64,000 nt of DNA from Pempheris klunzingeri (GCF_042242105.1 NC_092022.1:12954001-13018000); one strand, 5' to 3'; counted from the first letter of the stretch, positions 25,947 to 39,690 are shown. Notes: generated from the sequence alone by a model not told the origin. Made by a program: numbers and translations.

Positions 25947-27222
25947 CACTTTCTCAAATCATCTTCTGCCATTTTCTGACAGGAGTGAGCACATAAATTT
26001 GTCATCTACAGGAAATTGTGGACATAATAGCGTGCAAGCAGTGTGACATGACATGAGCAGGTGTGTGTGAGTGTGTGTGAGTATGTCCACATATGGTGGT
26101 CACTCGCTGGTGGTGGTATATACCACCAAAGGTCTAACTAGCCTTATCTAAAAGTGCTTAGATGGTATTAAAAGGTCACATGGACTGCCAGACTGTATGT
26201 AGGTATGACTGTTCAAGGAGAAACATATCCAGATGTGTGTTAATATGAATGCGTGCGGGGACCTAATGGTCCACAGTGACTTTCTCTGATCACTGAACAC
26301 ACACAACACACAACACACTGCAAAAGAACACATGAAAGTGCTGTCAAAAGAAACTTCTCAGGCCCCCTCACAGGAAGACCCCATTACAGCATGTGCATCG
26401 ATAAAAACGGTCCCCCAATCTGCCCTCTGGCTCCCAGATAGCCATCTCCTCCCCTCAGTGGGTTCCTACTCAGGCTGTGAAGGTCCGACTGTATAACTGG
26501 CCCCCAGAGGAACAACATAATGGAGTTAACTCTGTTTATGCTCCAGATAAAACAAATTTACCCTCGCTTTCTGCCAGATTCCCCATATTGCTGGCGAGCA
26601 CACACATATTAGCATGCTGTGTTTAGTGATGGCAGAATAGTGGCACACTTAATGTGTGTGTGTTTGTGTGTCAATGGGAGGTAGCAGATTTAATAATTTC
26701 ATATGTATAATGTAAGGTGTGAGACACCCTGATATGAATTTAAAACGGATTTGGTTTGTGTGACATACGAGCACACAGATAAACCCAGACCACAATTTTT
26801 ATTCATAAATTCCTCTGTTGCACTGAATCTAGAGCACAAATGATGGAAAATCAATGTTTTTTCAATAATGATTTCGCACTTTGTAGAGATAAGATAAAAA
26901 AAAAAATTTTCCAACCAATTTTCAAAAGGATTATAGTCTGTGTACATAGTAAAATATATACAGTACTTTGTGGCACATACACAGTGCATGAGTAGAAATA
27001 CATGCAATGTTAAGGGAAGTGCAAAATACATGGATACATAAAAATGACACGGCTGAAAGCACAGGGCACCGGTTACTGTTAAATATGAATAGCAATGAAA
27101 AAACTACAGAAATGTGCATTTATGAAATGTATGCTATATATAATAATTTTACTGTATACAAAATGGAAAATATGAAGTATGAATGGAAAAGAAAAACTGC
27201 CAAATAAAACAGTTAAAAGGTA

Positions 27223-27594
27223 TTAAAAGTGCATCTCACTGCAAGTACCAGACATCATTAAAACAGCAGATCTAGCAGCCAACAACCGTGGATTGAGATT
27301 CAGGTACATGAACTGTGCATTATAATGATCCTTGTCAGTGTCCAGCAATGAGACAGAGGTTGTCCAGACTCATGGCCACAAGAACGAAGGATCTCCTGTG
27401 GGATTCAGTGGTGCACCTTGGTGGCATCGCTCTATTGCTGAGGGTGTACCTGTGTTCATCCAGAAAGCCATGAGGGTAGTTAGGGGTATTGTGCTTGTTA
27501 GTGACAGCTGTAGGAGGCGTTGAAACATCATTAATGTTCCATTTCTGTTCTAGGAAAAGGACGTCAGTCATATAGTTTTAATAGTGCATCTCAC
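27223..27594. mobile_element. Probable small insertion flanked by 17-bp direct repeats
   Basis: Nearly identical 17-mers (ttaaaagtgcatctcac at 27223-27239, ttaatagtgcatctcac at 27578-27594, one mismatch) flank about 340 bases. They look like target-site duplications of a retroposed sequence. The insert holds a 78-codon minus-strand frame with no recognised family, and neither end shows an obvious poly-A tail. The class is unknown. Confidence 0.4.
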
Positions 27595-29047
27595 AGTTTT
27601 ACGTGTGGCCTTAACAGTGTCACTAGAGCATGACTTAAATGTGCAAATGTGCATCTGCCACATAAGGATGCAATACTATGATGTTTTGTTACTCTGGGAG
27701 TTGAAGTGGGAGCCTGTGTTTTTCACTTGCACTTGAAGCAATCTCATCATGACATTATAATGTTGATGAATAGTCCTGACCTGGCAGGCTCTGCTCCATC
27801 ACTGCTAATGGAAGAGAAAAGTCATACTTCACTGCTTGTGCAACTCTGCTGGCAATCAGTTTGAATTACAAGGCCTTGCACCAATTCAGGCTTTGGGTTT
27901 TTTTTTCTTCGTGTAATACTTGTGTGACAGTGATAGATACAGTGTGTCATGTGTGTTGGTGCCACAAGTGATACCTTCCTTCGCTCTGTCTCTCTTGACC
28001 CTGTTGTTTCAGTGGCTCTAATTAGCCTCAGGATCAGCCCACTTGACCTGGAAACCTCAATAAATGAAACTCCTGTGTGCTGGCAGCTCATTATGTAGTC
28101 AGACCACTCTAAGTATTCATGAATGCACACTGATGGATTTATATGTAAATTACAATCATTTTTTTTCAGAGCACTCATTAATTATTTTGAAATTATACCC
28201 TCAAATCTATGCTTACAGTGAAGTTCACACATGGGAAGAAGTTTGTCAATGCAGATTCAACAGTTTGTATGTAATTGTAACAAAATCCAAAAATGTTTCT
28301 GATGAAAATGGCAAATATTTATATTTGGGGATTTAGAACAAAGACATGTTTGTCCATCAGAAATACATTTAAGAACCTTATTCTTTATTTGTGGATTATT
28401 TATATACAATGATAACTATTTACATGTGCATTGAAAAATATTTATGCGGAGAGAATTATTCATGTAAAAGTCCTGAAATACATTTGTGAATTCCTCTATG
28501 TGCATTCATTGATACTGAGACTGATGTGACTCCATAGCTCATTGTTATACTACAGCATTCCCCCTCACAACACAATAGGAAATGGTGCAGTAAGTCAGAT
28601 CTGTGATTACATTTTTATGTTTCTTGTCAAGACTGTTATGCTGTTGTTGGAAAGTTTGTTTTGACTTCTTCAGCTCAAATTTGACTTTTAATTTTTGAGC
28701 AAAGTCCAGTGGAGGAGTCTTAATGAGGTATGATGATCCTTTAGTTTATGTAGTTTGTCTAATCTACTAATGCTGAGTGTGGGAACCACTTAGAATAAAG
28801 CTTCTGCCTTCATGCTGAGTTTACATAGTGAAGTCTGAGCCTGTTGTCAGTGTCTCTCACTATAAACAACAAACAGCCCCAGGGGGAGTAAAACTAGATA
28901 CAGTTAAAGTACTCAACACACTAACACATACATGCTCGGACAACATTATGTGCACCGGTCTGTCTCACTACGAGGGATAAACACCCTGTCGTGTGGCCCG
29001 ATCTGTTTACGAGTTAGCCTCTGGCCGACCAGGGTCGCAGAGGTTGT

Positions 29048-29057
29048 ATGTGTGTGT

Positions 29058-29126
<69 letters not shown>

Positions 29127-29129
29127 CGC

Positions 29130-29175
<46 letters not shown>
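29048..29175. repeat. Long (GT)n microsatellite
   Basis: About 128 bases of nearly pure GT, broken by a few ta and cgcgcg steps. Confidence 0.98.
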
Positions 29176-29176
<1 letters not shown>

Positions 29177-29554
29177 CGTGTGTGTTACTGTCTGAGAGTG
29201 TTAGGGAATGTGTGATGGAGGGATTACAGGCGAGCTGGCCGCCACTTTCGTGACGAAAAAAGAAACACAAACAGGCAGAATGTAAGACAAGCTCAATGTT
29301 TAGAGCTTTTGATGGGGGGAGAAGTGAGTCTTCAGAGTAGGCTGCTGTCTATAAAGAAGATGGCCACCATATCATGGATTAAAAAGAAATTCTGTCAGTT
29401 TATCACCTTCTTTGTCCTTCTCTCTCACACAGCCAGTAAATTGTGTTGATAGAGTCCGTGGTGGGATTGACATTCTCGGTTAGTTCCGCTGTGTGATCCT
29501 GCTGGTGGTCAGTCCATCTTTATCCTCGTGGGAAAAGTCTCCACCCAAATCCAC

Positions 29555-29728
<174 letters not shown>

Positions 29729-32700
29729 TCTCTCTTCTGTTCACCTGTCTCACTCCACCTTTTCCCAGAATGACGCATGTTGAACCCCTCAGAGAGGGCA
29801 GCAAAGGCCGTACCAACCCTCCAAGCAGCGTAAAGCTTTGGCTACTGAGGTTGCAGCTGTTCCCTGGACCCATCTACTGGCAGGTTGCAAGCCCTTCTGG
29901 CGAACATCAAGCGGTCCACGAGCCCTGGGATACATGCTTCTGAACTTACCCACTGGGATGTTTCACAAGAGGCCAGCTGGGAAGTCGGAGGGAGCCAAGA
30001 GGAAGGCGAGGGGGTTGAAGGAGATAGTCAATAGGAGACGCAGAGGAGAAAGAAACGATATTGGTAACACATGGATGGGGATTAAAGAAGTGAACGTTCT
30101 GGTTTGTGTGTGAGAAAGAGGGAAAGGCGGGGAGTTGTAGAAGGAAATATTGGGACAGCGAGGGTAATGTCCTTGAAGGGTGATTGTGAGATGCACACAG
30201 ACACACTATTTGCTTCCCTTCGTTATCAGAAATGTATAATGGCAGACAAAAGTATTTGAAAACTCTAAATGTGAATGTTTTTTATTGTACTCTCAAGAAA
30301 CATTATTGAAAGTCCATTTGAAATGCAGTACAATTAGAAAATGTGAGCACTTGAAAAGACTGAATTTAACATCACCTGCTGCATTTAAATCAACTCTTAC
30401 ATTTTTGATACCGTAGATTTTGACTATTTCTGTATTAAGCACCTGTGGATATTGATACCAGAGCGCCTGCATGTATTAAAGCACTAAGTAGGCGTGCCAT
30501 TAGGATCTGAAATCTTGTCATTTACTAGCTCCCTAACACTACATTAAGAGATTCAGCACCCATTAACAGGAGGGGAAGGTCCTCAACTGAAAAAGGGTAA
30601 TGTACTGGAGGAGGATCTTTTTGAGAACTGTGGGTTATATTACCAAAAGATGATCAGAAAACTAAAAAATATCTGGCCAGTCTTCTGTGTGTGAAAAAGT
30701 TGTAATACAAAATTTGAATTTCTCTAATGCAGGCCAGAAAGAAGATGTGGAGTAAATGCTATAATTGTCTACTTAAACTCTACTACTCTACTGAAACCTA
30801 AACTCTCCTGTGGGAGAAATGTGTTGATTGTAAACACATTAGTAGTCATTTGCCTGCATTAAAATGTTTATCCTCACTCTTGTTTAAATATACAAGAAAT
30901 CAGGAAATTTTCATTTCATTTCACTAAAAATAATATGTATTGATATTTGATATTTATTTTATATTTGTTTGCATTAGGTTGACCGAGATCCATTTCCATC
31001 AACAAACAAAAGCAAAAAGTCAAAGTCGTATTTTTCAGTTTATTTACTTCATATCATTGACTCACGTTTCCAAATGTTAAAACATCAGGTCTTCAAAAAT
31101 GTTTTCTCATCACTTTCTCCTCTGCAAGTTAATTTACTCCAAAGCACTAAAGCACAGTTGAGCACTAGTCTTATATTCTCACTTATTCACTCCAGATAAA
31201 ACATATTTTCTCTTCTTTTGTCCATATTTGGCTCTAATTGAGTGCATGTGTGCACAGTCCGTTTGGGAGTGACTGTCTGCTGCCAGCGTTAAGATACAAA
31301 TGCTGCAAAGCTCCAAGAGTTTCAAAAACTTCATATTGAAGATATATAACTGAAACTGGGTTACATCACTCAGTGCCAGTGAGGCTGACTGCGCTGCACA
31401 CCGTACAGTCTGCACTGCACCTGTACAGGTCGTGTTAGGTGTGTGTATATTGTAGGGAAGAGAGAGACCCCTACTGAAAAGTCATGCTTGTAATGCACGT
31501 CTGTACGATCTATGGTACTGAAAAGTATAATTCAGCAGAGGTAGCAGCTTTTTTTCTGTTTATGTTTCAGCTGTAAATTACTTGAAATTGCTCTAAATTA
31601 CATAACTTTAAAGCAGCCTTACCATCACACGATCACAGGTTCTGACTCCCATCGAGTGCCCATTGAATTTTAGTTTATGAGTCCCGTTTTTCACCATCTT
31701 TGTGCACCTGTTTATTCATGTGAGTGACTGCAGCTGTAGATCTGTGTCATATTGCTTCATTTTTTCCGGTTGTTCGTGGGTGCAGTTTCACTCTTCTTAA
31801 CCTAGTTGTTCTTAGTGGTGTCTCTACAAAGAGCCTCTCTTTACTGTAAATGAGCTGGATGACAGTAATGGTGACTGAGGAGGCCTCAGTGTCCCCAAAC
31901 CAGATTGAGATGTTTCAGTGCAGCACTTCTATTCAGTCATGTAATCTACTTTATGTTTTATTTTAGTATCACAGTATTATCTGCCCATTTTGAGCTATAA
32001 TTTGACCCATATTGGGTTTTTGAACTGACTTGAATATTTGGAAATTATATTTTTTAAACAAATACATAACATTAATAATATGTATCCTGTAGATTATTTT
32101 TCATGATAAATATACATATTTTCCACTGTAAAAGTTGCTGAGTAAGTGGTGCTTCCACGAGTACATAGCCAGCACCTTCAGATATATGACTCAGGTATTT
32201 TTACAGCTTATTTTAATTAAGATTATTCTATTCTGAGGCATTATAATCACATTTTTTCTTGTTGGATTTGAGAGGCTGGACATCCTCACTAACCTGGAAA
32301 AAATTTAAAACAATATTGAGTGAATGCAGCATGTCGTCCCTTTTCAGCAACAGTTGCTTCAGCAACTTTAGTGCATGGCTAAATGCTGCCACCTGATGAT
32401 ATAACATAGCATATCAGGACATAAAATGGACCACCTTAAAATGTTGTAAGACAAACAGAAATGTATATTTATTGCCTCAAACTCTTATGTGAATATGTTT
32501 TTTGTGTATTGTAGAATTGTGGATTTTAGTTGGACCTTTGTCATGAATACTAAAACAAACATGGTCGTCTTTGTCCACTGATACAATCTCATTAGTTTAT
32601 TACCTCGTCTCATACTCATCAAAGGTCAAACAGGCCCCATATAAGGGGACAGATTGCATCTCAGATTACCTCCTTCCTTTCTGTCTTTGTCTCTGTTTCT

Positions 32701-33890
32701 CTCTCTGTGTCTCACACACACACACATGCTTGTCGGTTGTGGTATTTCTCTGATAGACCTAATGGTTTCTAGTGTGTGGAAGATAGAGCCCTAACTCATA
32801 CTGACAGGACATATTAACACACAGGCCTTAAACATGAGTGGTACAAGTCAAAGGTCAACACACAGATGGAGTTGAAAACACTGTGTGTTCTCTAGTAAGA
32901 TGTGACAAGGCACAAAATCATTTTCTAAATCCTGTGTTCTAACGTAACAGATATATTTTGTGGTGCACTTCATTTGACAAGCCTGTGCTGCAGCTTCAGC
33001 CCATAATTCCCCCAGCATCAATGTGCTCAAAAATCATGATACACACATACACACAAACAGCTGAAGACATTTAGATTACATTCATATTGCATATAAAATT
33101 ACGTTGTATATTTTTGCACGTGTGAGATATTTTTCTTATCTGAATAGATTTACTCTATATAAACAGTATGTAAATGTAATAGGATAAAATAACATTAGTC
33201 TTTATGGATCTCCAGAAGGGAAATTTGGGTATTTGAGCTGTAGTTATGGCAGAAAATTAAAAAAATACTATACAAGAGCAGTTTAACTCAAAATTACTAG
33301 GCAGCTAATAGTGCAGAACCATGTGGTGCATACAGGTGTAGTTAGTAGTAGTAAAGTAAGTAAATTATTGGATATGAATGAGTAGGCTAATACGATACCA
33401 TTTACTGTAATAACAGCATTGGCCAGAAGACTATATGATACCAGATTATCCTGTGTCTTTGATATAGAAATATGACATATAATGCATTATTTGAAGAGGA
33501 AATCAACATCATAGCCTCACCAATAAGAGATAAGACCTAAGACACAGTCTGCGTTCATTTTGAGGCTCTTTTACAGTTTTATGGCAACTTTCTGTAGAAC
33601 GTTGTAAGATAAGAGCAGTAACCATATCAGAGGACACGTGATATGAATGAGATGAAATATGAGGTCCCCATATAAGGGTGAAATAACAGTGGTAAGGCTA
33701 GTTTACTTAACACACTGACAAACAAATAGACCAAAATAACTATATTACGCGTGAAATAATGTCAATGTACGCTCCGGTACAGAGGGCGGCGGTAATGTGC
33801 CTTCGATCTGGCTTCGCAGCCCCCATTATAATGTCACACGAAGAAGAAGCAGAAGGCGCATCAAAAGAAGAAGAAGAAGAAGAAGAGGAG
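29729..33890. other. Spacer upstream of fkbpl, nothing recognised
   Basis: No exon or RNA gene could be supported. The right end has a GAA-rich run at 33842-33889, close to the presumed fkbpl start site. Confidence 0.55.
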
Positions 33891-33978
33891 TAGTACTTGG
33901 CGTCTGTTTACACTCACACATTACGTTAGTCTGTGATTGACGGGACAGCTAATGCTTCATGTCAGACTTGTGCATGAG
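33890..33978 (+). other. fkbpl: Probable non-coding first exon of fkbpl
   Basis: A consensus donor (GCATGAG then GTAAGATC) lies at 33978/33979, about 1 kb upstream of the first coding exon. That coding exon begins with an acceptor only two bases before its ATG, so a separate 5' untranslated exon is required. The start site is not determined. Confidence 0.45.
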
Positions 33979-35014
33979 GTAAGATCATAGATATATACCT
34001 TTTAGTCAGGCGTAGCTCTTAGCAGCCACACAGACTGTGTGGAATAATGAGATTTAGTTTTTGGATCGCCGCCATAGCTATCTGATGCTAACTAAAGCTG
34101 CTTTGTTTACTGTTGACAGTAGTTTTATCAGGCTAACGTTGGGAACGTTAATGCATCTGCTAACATGATTTTATACACGATGTAACAACAGGAGACCACC
34201 AACCCACTGTTTACCGAGCTTAACTTTCTCAGTATAGTCTAAAAAGTCAAATAAAATGAAAACTATTATCTTGCTAATGTTAATGTAAATGGTAATGTTA
34301 CATTAGCTACGTGGTTGAGACTGTTGGTGCTAACAGTCTTAGCTAGCGCTAACTCCTCATTTAAGTTTCAGTGTTGTGGTTGTGATAGCGAAGTAAACTT
34401 TAGGGTCTTCCTCTCTGACGAACGGGCTTTTCTTTGTGATTAGATATTGCTGTTGTTATTGCACATGTAAAAAACTTACATTTGTTCATAGATAGGATAG
34501 ATGGGATAGTTATTGTGACACGGTTCACTTCATATTGTATAGACACTGATAAAAGGGAAAGAGGTGGAACAACTCTGTTTTCTGTTCTGTTCTGTGAAGC
34601 TCTTAGTCAGTAAATGCACAGTATTAGGATTGTTGATGTGTGGTTTATTTCCAGATATGAGAGGACATTTCATCAAACTCTTCAAGTTTCTTTTTCAAAG
34701 CTTTTCTAATTTTTCCTTCAGGTGTAAGGTTGGTTGTTGTTGTAAGCCACTGCTTCATTCACAGTCTGGGAATCATTTTTATTTATTCATGTATTTTTTT
34801 AACCTGCGATAATCTCAAATGAAATGATTTTAATTCAGCTCAACCCCAAATCCCAAACACTCCTTGGATTGGACAATATGCTTGGTTACAGCTCTAGTGT
34901 TTGTGGTTATTTTTACATTCCTCTACACACAAATTGGCATTTATCGTCTTATGTGAGTGAGCAGATGATATGATCACCTTTTATGTTTGTCTTGATATTT
35001 TTATGAATCCAGGT

Positions 35015-36643
35015 ATGGACACAGAGATGGATCTCCCTTTAGAAGCACTGCATAGCAACAGTGATCACGATGGCGCTGACGTCACATCCTGGGTGTCTGT
35101 GTGTCCCAGAGGTCTCTGGAAAGTCCAGCAACGGCGAACAAGCAAGAGAAGTCAACAGATTGTCTCTAATTGTGGAGATGATGCATGTATGATGGTTTTC
35201 TGCGGCTTTCTTCCACAATATCAATGATACATTTTTCAGTCCACATTTTTAAAATAGAAACGTGTTTATAATCTAGCTCACATAAAGTGCCTTTTTGTCT
35301 TCTAGTATGTTCATCCAGTCACTGTCCAAGGATGGGTTCTCTGTGTCGAGTCCGAGTGCGGCTCAAAGCTAACACGGATAAAACGGAGAGTTTAGTATCT
35401 GAAAAGGGACACGAGAAGCTGTCAGTCCATCCTGACCAGTCAGTCACTGAGGTTACAGAGGCTGCGGCCACAAACTTCCCCAGGTGTCAGGAGTCTGTGC
35501 TGCAAGTCCCACTGGATGACTGGACAACGCTGAGGCTGGGGGAGGGTCAGTGCGATATCACAGAAGCATGTGTGGAGGGGATGAAGGCGGGAGAGAAGTG
35601 TGAGGTAAGAGGAATGGGGCGTAATTCAGTATTATTGTATGGACCAAATTAATCATTGTGTTTTTTTATGTTAAATATGTGAAGATGTATTCATTAAATG
35701 TTTTTTATCAGGCTATTTTGTTTTGATATTAAGGTTAGAAAATTATTTTGTCCACTGGCACTGGAGACTGAGAATAAAGCTTGTGAGAGAACAGAAAAAG
35801 GGTTTAAGAAAAAGGGCGAAAACCCAATATGAAAAACTTAATTAGCCAGTGCTAATAAAAGCTGTAATTGTTGGATATGGATTACAGGCTTATTAGCTAT
35901 TATGTTTTCTTTTAGTCTTTTTTCTGAACCACATTAAAGTATACAGCCAGTGTAAATATTATGTTTTGCTTTTGCAGATAGTGATATCTCCACTGGGAAA
36001 TGGACCAGATGACTCTGTTTGCCATCCTGCTGAGGAAAACCTGCCTTTGTGGGCCACAGTTGAACTCCAAACATTCACACCAGGCAAGGAATCATGGGAG
36101 ATGTCTCCTGGCGACAAGTGGGAGTGGGTGAAGTCACACAAAGAGAGAGGTGGAGTGAGATTCAAGAGTGGAGATGTGTGGGGGGCAGCAGACAGCTACA
36201 GTCGGGCCCTCAAACTTCTCATCACTCTCCATGGCCAAGATGGGAGGAAACAAGGACACAAGCAAGAAGTGGAAGAGCAGAGAGACAATAACAGTGGTGA
36301 TAAAACACTGCAGCTACCTTCAGCTAATGAGTTCAGAACCACCAAAGCAGAGCTCCACTCAAACCTGTCCTTGTGCCAGCTCAAACTGGACCAACCAGAG
36401 CGGGCGAAGGCCAGTGCAGCTAAAGCTACGCAGCTGGAACCAGGCGGCGCTAAGGCCTGGTACCGGCTGGGCCAAGCATGCCAGATGGTGAATGAGCTGG
36501 AGGAGGCCAAGCAGGCATTTAGGAAACTGCTGGAGCTACAGCCAGACTCACCTGCAGCTTTAAAGGCACTGAAAAACATAGCAAATAGAGAGAAAGAGAC
36601 AAACGCTCAGCTGGGGCTTAGACTCAGCAAAATGTTCAGCTGA
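35015..36643 (+). CDS. fkbpl: FK506-binding-protein-like TPR co-chaperone
   Basis: Human FKBPL (WISp39) is a TPR protein that binds Hsp90 and stabilises p21. Exons: 35015-35186 (ATG two bases after the acceptor), 35306-35604 and 35978-36643 (stop TGA). Phases 1 and 0 join cleanly to give 378 residues, slightly longer than the human protein (349). The first two thirds form a degenerate FKBP-like region (RLGEGQCDITEACVEGMKAG). The last exon holds the TPR array: RFKSGDVWGAADSYSRALK, then LHSNLSLCQLKLDQPERA, then AWYRLGQACQMVNELEEAKQ. Peptidyl-prolyl isomerase active-site residues are not evident, as expected for this family. AATAAA at 36809 is the likely poly-A signal. The identification rests on the TPR layout and remembered similarity. 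Confidence 0.85.
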
Positions 36644-36808
36644 AGAAAATATTATCTATTATCAGGTGTTATCTGTAGAAAGTTATGTTTCTTCTCATGA
36701 TTCATCATTAAACACAAGTGTATGTACAGCCATCTATCATGCATGTTTTTCCTCCCAGCCTATACCGCTTGAGTGTGTGAGATGTGTGAATGAAGCTTAA
36801 AAGTAATC

Positions 36809-36814
36809 AATAAA
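36809..36814 (+). promoter_or_regulatory. Poly-A signal of fkbpl
   Basis: AATAAA lies 166 bases after the stop codon. Confidence 0.65.
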
Positions 36815-37036
36815 TACGTGTTCAGGAGCAATTATTACGCTCATGCAGGAGTGAGGACTGCATCAAAACATGGTGTTCATTCACTGTCTGTAATATTTGA
36901 GTTAAGACCTTTAAAACTAAGATGCTGTACTTCCTGGACTCGACCACAAGGTGTCAGGCTTTTGTCAGTCTGCCTCAGTCAGTCAGCGGTCTGTGTACAC
37001 TGGTGCACCGGTACGTTGTGCCACGTAGGCTCAAAA

Positions 37037-37109
37037 TGCCGAAACCCGGGATCGAACCAGGGACCTTTAGATCTTCAGTCTAACGCTCTCCCAACTGAGC
37101 TATTTCGGC
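37037..37109 (-). tRNA. tRNA-Phe (GAA)
   Basis: The minus-strand 73-mer starts GCCGAAATAGCTCAGTTGGG and has anticodon GAA within ACTGAAGAT. It has a TPsiC arm with GGTTCGATCCC and an A discriminator base. All four stems pair. A T run follows the 3' end at once (plus-strand aaaa at 37033-37036), a pol III terminator. It lies 220 bp past the fkbpl poly-A signal and looks functional. Confidence 0.98.
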
Positions 37110-37175
37110 GATGTAACGTTGCAAGTTACCGATATATAATAAAGGTTTCCTGTATACTCGATGAAGACGATCATT

Positions 37176-37350
37176 GATTTGCTCATTCATTCATTCATTC
37201 ATTCATTCATTCTTTCATTAATTCTTTCTCCATATCCATCCATCCATTATCTATAGTACCGGATTGTCCGTCACGGTCGTGTGAGGGCTGGAGCCGATCC
37301 CAGCTAATATTGGATGAGAAGGCGGCTTACAGTCTGGACAGGTCGTTCAA
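37176..37350. repeat. ATTC and ATCC tandem runs with dispersed repeat tail
   Basis: A (CATT)n run at 37180-37212 is followed by tccatccatccattatct and then tggagccgatcccagctaat. This is the 3' tail pattern of a very common fish interspersed retroelement. Only the tail is present. Confidence 0.55.
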
Positions 37351-38368
37351 ATATTCTATATTACAGTAATTTAAGTCAACATCGGTGCATAGACATCATT
37401 ATTCTAACAAAGAAGGAAACTCGATTACACTGATGTCTGCTTCATAAACTTTGTAGTTTATGTCCTAAACATACTAATGTAACATTCTCACAGCTCATGG
37501 TTTCTGACACCTGAATAGTTAAATTCGTGTTTTATGTATATTTATGCTAGATTAGTTGTGCATTTGCGTTGTTATCATTTATTTATTAAGACCTGTTTTT
37601 AAAGAGCCATATTTGTTATGGAGATTACAGTGATGTTCTTGGTTGATTTCAGAGGTTATGTTACTGTGGTAGATTGATTATCCCAACTGTTGAGTTTCAT
37701 TGCTGCCATAGTGAGATGGACATACAGGAGGCTGCCTCAAAGGAAGGGTAAATGCATTCAGACATGCAAAATAGTGTGCTGTAGTGGAAAATACTCAGCA
37801 ACAGTGTGAAGTGCACTTTGTTGCAAAGTGTGTAAAAGCACATAACCAATGAAAATGAATCTTAAAGTAAAGTATGCCTGAAGTGGATTAAACATACTCA
37901 ACTGATTGGATTATATAAAAGGAGCTACCCACTAAAGAGGATCTCAACAGTCTTGGTTTTATTAAGCAACAAAAACGAATACTTTGACCAAATACTTGAA
38001 TATGGGCTCCGTGTGAAAGATGCACTTATAATATATAATAAACCAACAAACTGAAGATGATATTGGGAAAACAATTATTTATTTCCCTCCTCTCCCCGAG
38101 GCTCTACAAAGCCAGAACAAAATTCAGAGCTTTTGTTGTCACGTGCACAAGGAACAAGCAGCATTTCAAAATGAAATACTTAGTTTGCAGACAATTATTG
38201 GGTATTCAAGGCGCATAATACAGCAGGTACAACATGACATCTTAGTTGAAGCCTGTCCATCTCCAAACAATGAATAATTTTTGTGCATCAGCTTTCAGTG
38301 TAGTGTTCTTTCAGCAACATTAAGTGAAGGCTATGTCGCCCCCAGTTGTCAGTCTGTTCTTTGTGCTG
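37351..38368. other. Spacer between tRNA-Phe and ebp
   Basis: This is AT-rich sequence with no gene seen. The left part of 38270-38368 probably belongs to the ebp 3' untranslated region. Confidence 0.6.
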
Positions 38369-39348
38369 TCACTTCCTCTTAGACTTGTGTGACTTTGTGC
38401 TGTCAGTGTGTGTCTGGGCTGCTGACAGCTGTCTCCACGCGTCCACAATGAGCGCCAGCGGTATGACGATCCACAGCATGTTCATGAACACAAAGTAGAA
38501 CCAGAAGTAGATCGGGTGTCCCAACTCACTGTGAGCGTAACCGTCTCTGTGCTCAAGGAAGAAGTAAAGCACTGCTCCATACAGCTGACCTGGAATCAGA
38601 TTGTGCAAAATACCCATCATGTAAATACGATCAACAACAACAAATTTGCTTATGAGTGACAGTTTTTGTAGTGACCACATCATCTTACCTAATGAAATGA
38701 TGAGCTGCAGAACAAATCTGTAGGGCTTGTTAGTTAAGAAGGCGAACATGACCCAAAAACTGAAAGGTCCCCATAACCATGCAGTCACAGTCTCCATACA
38801 GACAGTGAAGTTATCCGCTCTACATAGGGCAAGAAATATTCATTATACAGTTAGTTACAGCTTGTTTTTATGTCAAAGCTCAACATGGTTCTGTGCAAAA
38901 ATGAACTCACATTACATATCGACTGTCTCCTTTGGAGTATTCTTTCCCTGTGAGATAGAAGTTTAAAACATGTTGTTTAAAAGAGCCCTTCCTGACTGCA
39001 CCATCGCACTTTTCTGAACATGTTTTCTCCTTGTTTGTACTCACACAGCTGTGACAGGAAACTCTGGTCTCCTGGAATAATATCATAATACAGCGAGAAC
39101 CAGCCCTCAATGACGCTGTGGATGAAACCACAAACAGCAAACCAGCACACAGCCAGACGCCTCAATGTGCCCAGCCTGACGGTGGTCCCTGTGTGGCCGG
39201 TGATCAGCCAGGTCACGAGAAGAAACACCCCAGACACAGAAAACAGGAAGGCCAGAATCTCTGACATGGACCTGTCGTTGGCGACATAGGTGGGAATCAG
39301 CAGGTTTCGTGGCCAGTAGGGATGAAGAGTTGCTGATGTGGTATCCAT
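38369..39348 (-). CDS. ebp: Emopamil-binding protein, sterol delta8-delta7 isomerase
   Basis: EBP moves the double bond from C8 to C7 in cholesterol synthesis, in the ER membrane. Coding exons are 39045-39348 (ATG), 38911-38947 (only 37 bases), 38689-38819 and 38369-38589 (stop). All joins keep frame, giving 230 residues, the same length as human EBP. Four membrane-spanning segments are clear. Catalytic His and Glu sit in [12 protein letters not shown] (about residues 77 and 81). Other conserved pieces are [32 protein letters not shown] and FMNMLWI. The tail ends KSKRK, a KxKxx-type ER retrieval signal. An acceptor just upstream of the ATG shows that a non-coding first exon exists, with its donor near 39536. 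Confidence 0.98.
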
Positions 39349-39536
39349 CGCCTGTTACAAGAGAGGATGGTCAACACCATTCAAAAACATCCACAACAGG
39401 CTTAAAAATAATATGTATATCAGTTTGAATAAGCACTTCCTGCTCTGCACTGATAATGAGTCTAAAAAAAGTTAGTTGCTAGAGTTTTTTTTATAGCAGA
39501 CAAAGTTAACAAGCTAAATGTGTATTTTGTCCTTAC

Positions 39537-39690
39537 CGGTGATGCTATCAAACTGGGTGTCCAGCCACTAAAAGTTTAAGCTTTGTATTTAGAAAAAAAA
39601 GGAGTATTAGATAAATTCAACAATATCTTTGAGGTCCAACAGTTCAATGGTCTCTGACTACAAGCCACATCAGTGCAGAGGGACTCAAAC
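39537..39690 (-). other. ebp: Probable non-coding first exon of ebp
   Basis: A donor (CACCG then GTAAGGAC) lies at 39537/39536 on the minus strand. It matches the acceptor (cttgtaacag) three bases upstream of the ebp ATG. The outer limit is a guess from the promoter motifs beyond it. Confidence 0.5.

Larger units (their letters stand above)
25480..29040. other. Spacer with few recognisable features
   Basis: No supported gene. It contains a strong hairpin at 25908-25946 and a probable insertion at 27240-27577 flanked by direct repeats. The remaining open frames are short and lack splice context. Confidence 0.55.

Noticed and set aside
29007-29270. Long open frames across the GT and ATCT microsatellites
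   Set aside because: They are simple-repeat translations (VCVCVC, HTHTHT, SIYL) with no protein character.
29838-30113. Plus-strand 91-codon ORF after the ATCT repeat
   Set aside because: It is Arg/Lys-rich with no splice context or family match.
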